A stretch of 24,844 nucleotides of DNA from Pseudomonadota bacterium (lineage in GTDB: Bacteria > Pseudomonadota > Alphaproteobacteria > Sphingomonadales > Sphingomonadaceae), in NCBI GenBank assembly GCA_023417515.1, contig JAEZFL010000002.1, positions 1-24,844 on the forward strand. The letters run 5' to 3'. Shown in pieces: positions 7,777 through 14,364 of this stretch. The first letter of the stretch is position 1; every line of letters starts with the position of its first letter. Below the pieces are notes generated by a model. It did not search any database. It was not told the DNA's origin and saw only the letters and a program-made list of their open reading frames with translations. A program made the position numbers and the translations under genes.

Positions 7777-8084
7777 TTTCGAGGCTCCGAAACGTCGATC
7801 TCGGCAGCCGTCATGCTCTCAGCTTCTCGGCTGCGGGTCAGCAACTACGAGGTTGGACATAGCAATGTCGAGGAGCTGCGCTTCGGGACATATGCGCCCA
7901 AGGCGACCGGGCGTCTGGTTTGCGACATCACCGACGAGCCCCCGTAGCGGCCGCTATGGTTGCATATCCGACCTTCCGGGCTTTCCTACAGCCTTCGCTT
8001 TGGCATATCTGAATTGCCTCCACGGGCGGCCCCTTCGACCCCTGCTTTTGCAGGGGCCGGCGGGCTCAGATGAGCGGGGGGCAT
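7777..8084. other. Intergenic region between divergent genes, with repeat-like hairpin
   Basis: No convincing gene. It holds the upstream region of the permease (minus) and of the two-HTH protein (plus). A small dyad GACAT-AGCA-ATGTC lies at 7856-7869. Near 8036-8055 a CCCCTGC-TTTT-GCAGGGG hairpin is flanked by ttcgac and ggctcagatgagcgg, which resembles the ends of the sphingomonad palindromic repeat also seen at 14377-14463. No clear promoter could be assigned in either direction. Confidence 0.5.
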
Positions 8085-8849
8085 ATGTCAGCAAAAATGA
8101 GCGCGGCGCGCAGGGCGGCTTTTCTCAAGGGGCTCGCCGAGACCGGCAACGTCACCGTGTCGGCGGAGCGGGCCAAGGTGTCGCGGTCGTGGGTTCAGTT
8201 GCATCGCTCCACCGATCCGGAGTTCGACTCGGCGTGCCGGGCGGCGGTCGCGGAGGCTCGGGAGAGGCTGAGCGGGCATGGCGAGCGGCGGCCGCCTTCC
8301 GGCTGGGGGTTTGCCGGCGGGGAGGAGCTGGTCGTCAGAGGCACGGGTGGAGCCCGCCCTTCGACACGCTCGGGGCCGGCGCGCGGGCGGCGGGTGCAGG
8401 TGGCCCGGGCGCGAATCCGGCAATGGACTGGGCGGGCCGAGCGGCGCTTTCTCGAGGCGCTGGCGGCGACCTGCAATGTCAAGGCGGCCTGCGCGGCGGT
8501 GGGGCTGACCCCGGCGTCGGCCTATGGCCACCGCAATCGCTGGCCCGCTTTCGCTCGGCAGTGGGACGAGGCGCTCGAGACCGGCGCCCTCAAGCTCGAC
8601 CTGGCGATCATCGAGACAGCCAAGAACATCTTCTCCGACGCTCCGCCCGATCTCAGCCTGCCGATCCCGGACATGACCTTCGACCAGGCGATCCAGGCGC
8701 TTCGGCTGCACCAGCGGCGGCTGTCGGGGACCGGCGGGCGGCCGGGGCGGCTGCCGGTCAACGAGCCGGATATCGAGGAGGTGCGGGCCGAGGTGCTGCG
8801 CAAGGTGGCGGTGATGGAGAAGGCGCGGGCGCGGGGGTGGCGGGGGTGA
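8085..8849 (+). CDS. Hypothetical protein with two HTH-like repeats
   Basis: About 254 residues; I do not recognise the family. The protein holds an internal duplication. The first unit begins FLKGLAETGNVTVSAERAKVS and ends near EARERL. The second begins FLEALAATCNVKAACAAVGL and ends near EALETG. Each resembles the helix-turn-helix used by phage terminase small subunits and homeodomain-like regulators, so DNA binding is plausible but unproven. The linker (about 85-110) is low-complexity and rich in Gly, Arg and Pro; at 8357-8376 its DNA resembles a fragment of a sphingomonad palindromic repeat. The C-terminal third is helical and charged. The start at 8085 has GGGGGG 3 nt upstream; an in-frame ATG at 8070 lies in the flanking repeat-like sequence. 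No phage structural genes are nearby. Confidence 0.7.
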   Translation: MSAKMSAARRAAFLKGLAETGNVTVSAERAKVSRSWVQLHRSTDPEFDSACRAAVAEARERLSGHGERRPPSGWGFAGGEELVVRGTGGARPSTRSGPARGRRVQVARARIRQWTGRAERRFLEALAATCNVKAACAAVGLTPASAYGHRNRWPAFARQWDEALETGALKLDLAIIETAKNIFSDAPPDLSLPIPDMTFDQAIQALRLHQRRLSGTGGRPGRLPVNEPDIEEVRAEVLRKVAVMEKARARGWRG

Positions 8850-8877
8850 TGTGGGGCGGGCCGTGAAGGGCGGGGCC

Positions 8878-8900
8878 GTCACGGGAGCAAATTCCGTGAC
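8878..8900 (+). terminator. Stem-loop after the two-HTH gene, possible terminator
   Basis: A perfect 7-bp inverted repeat GTCACGG / CCGTGAC (8878-8884 with 8894-8900) with a 9-nt loop lies 28 bp after the stop. No U-run follows, so intrinsic termination is uncertain. Confidence 0.4.
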
Positions 8901-8957
8901 GTCAGACGGGTTCGGCCGCTGGCCGACCCGCTGGCCGGCCGTTCGCGTGCCGCTGGC

Positions 8958-8974
8958 CCCGGATCAAGTCCGGG
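8958..8974. repeat. Short palindromic intergenic repeat
   Basis: CCCGGA-TCAAG-TCCGGG, within ccccggatcaagtccgggac, is the core of a hairpin repeat widespread between genes of sphingomonads and other alphaproteobacteria. It lies between two converging genes (ending 8849 and 9014) and may act as a bidirectional 3'-end structure. Confidence 0.55.
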
Positions 8975-9013
8975 ACGGCGGTACCGGCGCGCTGCTCCTT
9001 GCGCCCTTCGGGC

Positions 9014-9364
9014 TCAGTCGCTGCGCGCCTCGCTCCGGATGGCGCGCAGGCGGAAGGAGGAGACGGCGCGGTTCCAGGTGCAGGTGAAGGCGCGGCGGCC
9101 GCTGCTCTCCTGGACGGTGCCCCACACGGTGACCCGGCCGCGGCGGCCCTGCTCGGCGTCGATGAGGTGGACGGCGCCATGCCGGGCGGCGCGCACCCGG
9201 CACGCCTCGCGCGCGGCGGCGATCAGGTCCGCGCTGTAGCCGACCTCGCGGCCCGAATTGCCCGCGCGGACCGCCGCTCCCACCACTCCGGCGGCAATGC
9301 TCGCTGCGCAGCCGCCGAGCGCGGGGCCGGCGACGAGCAGCAGGGCCATTGCGGATCGCTTCAC
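9014..9364 (-). CDS. Small lipoprotein of unknown function
   Basis: A 116-residue predicted lipoprotein. The N-terminus VKRSAMALLLVAGPALGGC shows a positive n-region, a hydrophobic core and a lipobox LGGC (cysteine about residue 19), so it should be exported and lipid-anchored. The mature part begins AASIAAGVVGAAVRAG, then continues as a compact domain with two cysteines (EACRV and FTCTW) that could pair. The family is not recognised. The start is the GTG at 9364, chosen because GGGAG lies 6 nt upstream and it gives a proper signal peptide; the ATG at 9349 is an alternative. The frame is open further upstream but that part lacks a signal. It lies 94 bp downstream of the phospholipase D-like gene on the same strand. 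Confidence 0.72.
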   Translation of the reverse strand: MKRSAMALLLVAGPALGGCAASIAAGVVGAAVRAGNSGREVGYSADLIAAAREACRVRAARHGAVHLIDAEQGRRGRVTVWGTVQESSGRRAFTCTWNRAVSSFRLRAIRSEARSD

Positions 9365-9458
9365 TGGCAGCTCCCTGGCATCGGCACCGTCGCCGGCGGC
9401 GAGACTGTGGGAGAAGTCGCCGTCGCGCAAGGCCGCCGGGGCCGCGAACGGCGGCGGG

Positions 9459-10925
9459 TCACCGCTTCAGCCGGGCGAGCAGGCCGGGGCGGGCCAGCGG
9501 CTCGAAATCGCCGTCCGCGCTTTCGGGGTCGAGCAGCTCCTTCTCGGCCAGGGCGCGCTCGACCTTGTTGGGGGCGTCGGGCTCGAACGGGACGAGGGCG
9601 CGTCCGTCGCGGCTGCGCAAGGCCTCGATGGTGGCGATGAGCGAGCCGGTTTCGGCGAAGCTTGCGGCGACGGCCTGAGGCTTGCAGCCGAGATGCTCGG
9701 CGAGCAGGTCCGCGCGGAGCATGGCAATGGTCTCGCCGGCGCCTGCATTGGCGGGCAGGCGCGCGTCGATCATCAGGTCGCACTCGCTGTCGAGGCCCAT
9801 CGAGCGGTTGTTGAGATTGGCCGAGCCGACGCGCAGCTGGCGGTCGTCGACGATCATGATCTTGGAATGGACGTAGATGTCGTCGCGCGCTTCGGTGACG
9901 GGGCAATAGATCCGGAAGCGGCCGTGGGAATCGTGCTCGGCGATGAGCTTCATCAGCTCGGCGCGGGCGGGGCTCATCGCCTCCTCGTCGAGCCAGCCCG
10001 ATCCCGTGCGCGGGTTGACGATGACGAATTCCGGCGGGTCCGGCTCCTTGAGGCGCTCGACGATCGCCTCGGCGATGACCCGCGACGCGAAATACTGGTT
10101 CTCGGCATAGACGAAGCGCTCGGCGCCCTGGATCATGGCGAGGAACAGGCCCTCGATCTCGCGCACCGACTTCTGCTCGCCATGCTCGGAGCGGGTTCGC
10201 GCGATGGCGATGTCGACGTCGCGGAAATGCGGATCGAGCGCGTCCGGCCAGGGGTGGTTCGCCGCTTCGGGCGGATCGATCGGGGCGCCGCCGGCGGCCT
10301 TCCAGCGGTCGCGGGCAAGCTTGCCGAGCGCGGCGGCGACCTTGCCGTCGACCGCCATCGTCGCGTCGTGCCAGGGACCGTAGCGTCGGCCGGTGGTCGG
10401 CCGCTTGCGGTGGCCGTCGCCGTCGCGATGGCCGCGCGTGTCCCAGCGGTCGCCGGTCATGTCGATGCCGCCGCAGAAAGCGAGGGAATCGTCGATGACG
10501 ACGATCTTCTGATGGTGGCTGGCGCCGAGGGCGTGGGCGGCGTCGAGCTTGAAATGGACGTCCGGGTTCCTCACCCAGCGGGCGAGGCGAAGGACGGTGG
10601 TGCCTCGGCCCAGCAGCTGGATCGCGCCGACATCCCATTTTAGGATGTAGATTCCGAGCCCAGGCCGTTCCCTGGTGAGCCAGGAGATGAAGGCGCCGAG
10701 CTCGGTCGGGCCGCCGTCGTCGGCCTCGTAATCGAGGCAGATGCGGGTGTCGAAATCCCAGCCGACCAGCAGGATCTGCTTCTGCGCACCGCACATCGCC
10801 TTGCGGGCGAGGCGGAAATAGTCGGCGGCGTCGACGATCAAGGCGGCGCGGCCGGCACGCTCGACGCGCCAGCAATGGCGGTGAAGCTCCGACAGGATTT
10901 TCTCGCTGGAAGGTACGCTGGTCAC
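9459..10925 (-). CDS. Phospholipase D-like / cardiolipin-synthase-like protein
   Basis: About 488 residues with two HKD motifs of the phospholipase D superfamily: HQK with D145 (138-145) and VHSKIMIVDD (352-361, with H353, K355 and D360), the latter followed by GSANLNNRSMGLDSE (367-381). Such enzymes hydrolyse or exchange phosphodiester bonds in phospholipids through a covalent phosphohistidine. No signal peptide or membrane helix is obvious. Start is uncertain: the GTG at 10925 matches where family homology begins (NCWRVERA-like segment at about 18-24), while an ATG at 11021 would add 32 residues and its start codon would overlap that of the divergent gene. The divergent neighbour is also a phospholipid enzyme, which fits membrane lipid remodelling. 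Phospholipase versus cardiolipin synthase cannot be settled from the sequence. Confidence 0.87.
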   Translation of the reverse strand: MTSVPSSEKILSELHRHCWRVERAGRAALIVDAADYFRLARKAMCGAQKQILLVGWDFDTRICLDYEADDGGPTELGAFISWLTRERPGLGIYILKWDVGAIQLLGRGTTVLRLARWVRNPDVHFKLDAAHALGASHHQKIVVIDDSLAFCGGIDMTGDRWDTRGHRDGDGHRKRPTTGRRYGPWHDATMAVDGKVAAALGKLARDRWKAAGGAPIDPPEAANHPWPDALDPHFRDVDIAIARTRSEHGEQKSVREIEGLFLAMIQGAERFVYAENQYFASRVIAEAIVERLKEPDPPEFVIVNPRTGSGWLDEEAMSPARAELMKLIAEHDSHGRFRIYCPVTEARDDIYVHSKIMIVDDRQLRVGSANLNNRSMGLDSECDLMIDARLPANAGAGETIAMLRADLLAEHLGCKPQAVAASFAETGSLIATIEALRSRDGRALVPFEPDAPNKVERALAEKELLDPESADGDFEPLARPGLLARLKR

Positions 10926-10983
10926 GATGCGCTGGAGAACGTCGCAACCGCGACTAGGTTTCGGGAGCGAAATGGCTATCTTC

Positions 10984-11009
10984 GGAACGATGATCGTTTC
11001 GCTCTCGTT
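10984..11009 (+). promoter_or_regulatory. EcfG-type general stress response promoter
   Basis: GGAAC (10984-10988), a 17-nt spacer and CGTT (11006-11009) match the alphaproteobacterial EcfG consensus GGAAC-N16/17-CGTT exactly. It reads toward the gene starting at 11020, placing the transcript start only a few bases before that ATG, so the message would be nearly leaderless. The site lies between, or inside the start of, the divergent phospholipase gene. Function is inferred from consensus only. Confidence 0.65.
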
Positions 11010-11019
11010 GTTCTGAGCC

Positions 11020-11754
11020 ATGGGTGACGAAGGGCCGGCGGCCACTCCAGTTCGGCGCGCGGCGGCGTGGGCGGTCCACGCCTTCACGGCGAGCGGCGCG
11101 GTGCTGGCGCTGCTCGCCTTGTTCGCCATCCACGGCCATCGCTGGACCGAGGCGATGCTGTGGCTGCTCGCCGCCCTGGTCGTCGACGGCGTCGACGGAA
11201 GCCTCGCGCGCGCAGCGCATGTGAAGACCCTCGCGGCGCGGATCGACGGCGACGTGCTCGACCTCGTCATCGACTATCTCAACTATGTGTTCGTGCCGAC
11301 CATCTTCATGCTGGAGGCCCGGCTTCTTCCGGCCGATCTGGCGCTGCCGCTCGCCGCGATGATCCAGATCTCGGCGCTCTACGTCTTCGCCCGGCGCGAC
11401 ATGAAGACCGACGATTCCTACTTTCGCGGCTTTCCCGCCTTGTGGAACATCGTCGCGCTCTACCTCTTCGCCGCCGGCATAAGCGGGGTGGTCGCCGCCG
11501 CGATCGTGGCCGCCTTCGTCCTGCTCAGCTTCGCTCCCATTCATTTCGTCCACCCGTTCCGAGTGCGCGACTTCGGCCTGTGGCTTCCTGCACTGACCTG
11601 CATCTGGGCCGGGGGAATCCTGGGATTGCTGTGGAACCCGGATCCGTCGCTGCGCCCGGCACTGCTCGGCATATCCTCGGCCGCGGGACTTGCGATCATC
11701 GCGATGGGGCTGTGGCGGACAGCGCGCGGAGACAGGCCGGAGGCGGCCGCCTGA
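11020..11754 (+). CDS. pcs: CDP-alcohol phosphatidyltransferase, phosphatidylcholine synthase-like
   Basis: A 244-residue membrane protein with a CDP-alcohol phosphatidyltransferase motif: D59-G60-x2-A63-R64, a 12-residue gap, then G77-x3-D81-x3-D85. The block around RIDGDVLDLVIDYLNYVFVP resembles bacterial phosphatidylcholine synthases, including the longer gap between the two halves of the motif. Pcs condenses CDP-diacylglycerol with choline. About eight hydrophobic helices are visible, and length is close to that family. The start codon at 11020 has no ribosome binding site but sits about 11 nt after the -10 of an EcfG-type promoter, consistent with a leaderless, stress-induced message. 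Phosphatidylserine synthase is the main alternative. Gene symbol given with moderate confidence. Confidence 0.82.
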   Translation: MGDEGPAATPVRRAAAWAVHAFTASGAVLALLALFAIHGHRWTEAMLWLLAALVVDGVDGSLARAAHVKTLAARIDGDVLDLVIDYLNYVFVPTIFMLEARLLPADLALPLAAMIQISALYVFARRDMKTDDSYFRGFPALWNIVALYLFAAGISGVVAAAIVAAFVLLSFAPIHFVHPFRVRDFGLWLPALTCIWAGGILGLLWNPDPSLRPALLGISSAAGLAIIAMGLWRTARGDRPEAAA

Positions 11755-11846
11755 TCCCTTCCCGCTCCGCCATTAACGCCGAGGCGCAGCACGATCTTAA
11801 CCACGCCGCCGCAATAAGCCCTTCAGATATCAGGGGGGAGCGGTTC

Positions 11847-12530
11847 ATGCGGGGAGCGGTTTTCGGGACCATGGCGATATGCGGGATGGGCGGCGCGGCT
11901 TATTATGGAGTCGGCACCGGTCCCAACGATTATGTCGGCACGGTCAACAGGTCGCCGGACTCGGTCTATGCCGCTTTCGCATCGGCGATGGGGCCGGAAG
12001 GCATCACCGCGCTGCCCTCGCAAGACGGCTGGCCGGCGCGGCTCCAGCAGAGGGTGAGCAAGACGCCCGGCGAGGAGGTGCGGATCGAGTTCGTCGTCGA
12101 CAACGCGCCGCTCGCCACCATGGAAATCGACTTCGCCGCCGAAGGCCCGGAAGCGACCCGTGTCGCGGCCGAGATCGACATCGACGCGGCCGCATTGGCG
12201 TCGTTCGCCGATGCCGGGCCGGGCGACGCGATGGCGTTCATGGCGATGGGCGACGGGCTCATCGACATGGCCTTTGCGCAGACGATGGCCGAAATGGTCG
12301 CGGACGTCGAAAAGGGTCAGCCGCTCACCAGCTTCGCAGTGCTCAGCCGGAGCTGGGGCAACGGCAATGCGCGCGTCCGGTCGCGTGCCAACCGGGCCGG
12401 TGACTATCGCGGCGAGCGCATCCGGCCCGACGCGACGGCGCGGCCGATGGTCGATCCCAATGCGGCCGCGCGCAACCATCGCGAGGGCGTCCCATCGCGC
12501 GATCGCGACGGCTGGGGCACCACCAACTAG
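11847..12530 (+). CDS. Exported or membrane-anchored hypothetical protein
   Basis: A 227-residue protein I do not recognise. An N-terminal hydrophobic segment (about 3-22, rich in Gly and Ala) suggests a signal anchor or signal peptide. The middle region (about 30-165) looks like a folded periplasmic domain with alternating charged and hydrophobic stretches. The last 50 residues are polar, rich in Arg, Asp and Asn, and probably disordered. The start at 11847 has GGGGGGAG 6 nt upstream, a strong site. It ends 4 bp inside the convergent lipoprotein gene. No catalytic motif was found. Confidence 0.75.
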   Translation: MRGAVFGTMAICGMGGAAYYGVGTGPNDYVGTVNRSPDSVYAAFASAMGPEGITALPSQDGWPARLQQRVSKTPGEEVRIEFVVDNAPLATMEIDFAAEGPEATRVAAEIDIDAAALASFADAGPGDAMAFMAMGDGLIDMAFAQTMAEMVADVEKGQPLTSFAVLSRSWGNGNARVRSRANRAGDYRGERIRPDATARPMVDPNAAARNHREGVPSRDRDGWGTTN

Positions 12531-12793
12531 CGCCCGGCCTCGGCCGGCGCGGCGCTGTTGTCCGCCGTCGCGTTGAGCAGCTCGTTGCGGCTCTCGAAGA
12601 TCGCCTGGGTTTCGTTCTCAAGAGCGCGCTCGATCGCGCTGGTGCGATTCTCGGCTTCGAGCGCGATGTCGCGCGCCATATTCTCCAGGCGCTCGGCCTG
12701 GGCGTCGGCGTCGTTGGCGAGCGGCTCGGCCTCGTTGCCGCCGCCGGTGCAGCCGGTCGCGAGGATGGCGAGGAGGATGGCGGATAAGCGCAT
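12527..12793 (-). CDS. Small lipoprotein, helical, unknown function
   Basis: An 88-residue protein with a short signal peptide and lipobox LATGC (cysteine at 15), so a lipid-anchored envelope protein. The mature part after a GGGNEAEP linker is almost all helix formers (about 28-75) with heptad-like spacing and many Glu, Ala and Arg, suggesting a single long helix or coiled coil. GGGAG lies 8 nt before the ATG. The 3' end overlaps the convergent upstream gene by 4 bp. It lies 72 bp downstream of the tmRNA gene on the same strand. No family recognised. Confidence 0.75.
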   Translation of the reverse strand: MRLSAILLAILATGCTGGGNEAEPLANDADAQAERLENMARDIALEAENRTSAIERALENETQAIFESRNELLNATADNSAAPAEAGR

Positions 12794-12865
12794 TGGTTCG
12801 TCTCCCGCGCCCGGGATAGGCAGCCGGGGCGGCGGTGCGCAAGCGTGGATGGAAGAAGGAAGTGG

Positions 12866-13205
12866 GGAGCTTCTGTTGCCCGGTGCTCCCCGTACCGCTG
12901 GAATCCGCTTCTGTTGCCCGGTGCGGCCCGAACCGCGCTTTTGTCCGATGTAACTCAGTCCGTGAGGACCTTGTTACGCGGCAATCGCGAGCGCCTCGTT
13001 ATCGTTGGCACTTGTGTGATGGACCGTTGCGGTGGTCCAATCCGAGCGAAAGCTAAGCGCTTTTCAACACACGTCGATCCTGGTTCGGCCCCATCAGAAA
13101 TCCCCGCTTTCTCGGAGACATATGGTGGAGCCGCCGGGTACTGCCCCCGGGTCCGCTGTGCCTATTACACGCTGGCGTTTATCGCCATAGCCGGACGAGC
13201 CGGCA
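12866..13205 (-). ncRNA. ssrA: Two-piece (permuted) tmRNA
   Basis: On the minus strand the acceptor piece (about 13205-13123) comes first and ends in an encoded CCA (GGCTCCACCA). A spacer of about 30 nt follows, then the coding piece begins at 13092 with GGGGCCGAACCAGGATCGACG, the conserved tmRNA 5' end. The two pieces form a perfect 7-bp acceptor stem including a G3-U pair, the alanine identity element. The tag frame at 13009-12974 reads GCC AAC GAT AAC ... GCG TAA, encoding ANDNEALAIAA and a stop. This circularly permuted order is the alphaproteobacterial type. The T-loop lacks a canonical TTCGA. The outer ends are estimates: the 5' end from the -10 at 13212 and the 3' end from the last hairpin (arms to 12864-12870). 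tmRNA with SmpB rescues stalled ribosomes and tags the product for proteolysis. Confidence 0.92.
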
Positions 13206-13211
13206 CCAGGA

Positions 13212-13239
13212 GATATAGGCTTTTCCCGATTAATGTGAA
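13212..13239 (-). promoter_or_regulatory. Probable tmRNA promoter
   Basis: On the minus strand TTCACA (13239-13234), a 16-nt spacer and TATATC (13217-13212) make a sigma70-type promoter. It points at the acceptor piece and places the start near 13205. Its -35 overlaps the last codons of mscL. Confidence 0.6.
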
Positions 13240-13673
13240 GTGGACGGCCCCGTGCGGCCGGCGCGCAGCTCGTCGCGGATCTCGCGGAGAAGCGCGATCT
13301 CGGCCGCCTCGGCCGCGGTCGCCTCTTCCTTCGCCCGCGACGCTTTCTGAAGCGCCCGGACGATGAGGTAGATGATGAAGGCGACGATCAGGAAATTGAC
13401 CGTGGCGGTGACCAGCGCGCCATAGCCGATCATCGGCACTCCGGCCGCCTTGAGCGCCGCATAATTGCCCGAGTCGACACCGGCCGGAACGCTGCCCAGA
13501 AGGATGAAGTAGCTCGAAAAGTCGGTGTCGCCGACCAGCCAGCCGATGAACGGCATGAGCACGTCCTCGGTCAGCGAGGTGACGATCCCGGTGAACGCCG
13601 CGCCGATGATCACCGCGACCGCGAGGTCGACGACGTTGCCGCGCATGATGAATGATTTGAACCCCGACAGCAT
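13230..13673 (-). CDS. mscL: Large-conductance mechanosensitive channel MscL
   Basis: A 147-residue MscL, the inner-membrane pentameric channel that opens under membrane tension and releases solutes during osmotic downshock. The N-terminus MLSGFKSFIMRGNVVDLAVAV is the amphipathic S1 helix leading into TM1 with the gate region. The periplasmic loop is about 46-78, TM2 about 84-106 (ending FIIYLIVRALQ), and the cytoplasmic helix is rich in Glu and Ala (about 113-138). Length is normal. GGGAGG lies 5 nt upstream of the ATG. It is divergent from lemA and lies just upstream of the tmRNA gene on the same strand. Confidence 0.97.
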   Translation of the reverse strand: MLSGFKSFIMRGNVVDLAVAVIIGAAFTGIVTSLTEDVLMPFIGWLVGDTDFSSYFILLGSVPAGVDSGNYAALKAAGVPMIGYGALVTATVNFLIVAFIIYLIVRALQKASRAKEEATAAEAAEIALLREIRDELRAGRTGPSTSH

Positions 13674-13743
13674 GTTTGCCTCCCCGTTGCGGACCGCGAG
13701 CGGTCGCCCTAAGCAGGCGCAACTCTATCACAAGGAGATGGTG

Positions 13744-14358
13744 ATGACCCGCTACCGCTTGTTCGCGGCGTTCGCGCCGGTCCTCCTCCTTCTGACCGCG
13801 TGCGGGGTCAATTCCATCCCCACCGCCGAGGAGCAGGCCAAGGCCAAATGGGCGGACGTCCAGGCGAGCTTCCAGCGCCGCGCCAACCTCATCCCCAACC
13901 TCGTCGAGACGACCCGCGCCGCGGCGGCGTCGGAGCAGGCGATCCTCCAGGGAGTCACCGAGGCGCGCGCCAACGCGACGCGGATCACGGTCAGCCCCGA
14001 CCAGCTCACCGACCCGGAAGCGATGCAGCGTTTCTCCGAGGCGCAGAGCCGGCTGTCAGCGGCGATCATCCCGCTCCAGCGGCTACAGGAGGCCTATCCG
14101 CAGCTCCAGAGCCAGCAGAATTTCGCGACCCTGATGCAGCAGCTCGAAGGCACCGAGAACCGAATCAACATCGCGCTGCGCGACTATAACGAGGCGGTCC
14201 GGGCCTATAATACGGAGATCCGCACCTTCCCGAGCGTGATCGGCGCGCGGATCATCTACGGTTCCGAGCCGATGGTGCCTTATCAGGCCGTCACTCCGGG
14301 CGCGGAGGTGGCGCCCACGGTGAACTTCGACCGTCCTGCGGCCGGCAACAGCCAGTAA
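13744..14358 (+). CDS. lemA: LemA family lipoprotein
   Basis: A 204-residue LemA-family protein with an N-terminal signal and lipobox LTAC (cysteine about 19). The family signature follows: a long helix with KWADVQASFQRRANLIPNLV, then the helical bundle with NFATLMQQLEGTENRI and YNEAVRAYNTEIRTFPS. Its function is poorly known; LemA is regularly paired with TPM-domain proteins, as here. The ATG at 13744 is chosen because AAGGAG lies 6 nt upstream; the ATG at 13738 abuts the site and is too close. It is first in a four-gene run (lemA, two TPM genes, Nudix), divergent from mscL. Confidence 0.93.
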   Translation: MTRYRLFAAFAPVLLLLTACGVNSIPTAEEQAKAKWADVQASFQRRANLIPNLVETTRAAAASEQAILQGVTEARANATRITVSPDQLTDPEAMQRFSEAQSRLSAAIIPLQRLQEAYPQLQSQQNFATLMQQLEGTENRINIALRDYNEAVRAYNTEIRTFPSVIGARIIYGSEPMVPYQAVTPGAEVAPTVNFDRPAAGNSQ

Positions 14359-14364
14359 GCCCAA

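Noticed and set aside
6844..7947. A 367-codon plus-strand open frame opposite the permease
   Set aside because: The translation is composed of Asp, Arg, Gly and Gln runs typical of an antisense shadow of a membrane protein.
9258..10643. A 461-codon plus-strand open frame opposite the phospholipase D-like gene
   Set aside because: No start signal or domain. The opposite strand has both HKD motifs in one frame.
10972..11016. A 14-codon peptide frame upstream of the pcs-like gene
   Set aside because: It spans the EcfG promoter elements and would start upstream of the predicted transcript start, so it would not be translated from that message.
12845..13366. A 173-codon open frame over the tmRNA region
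   Set aside because: It covers the tmRNA gene and the mscL 3' end and has no recognisable protein features.
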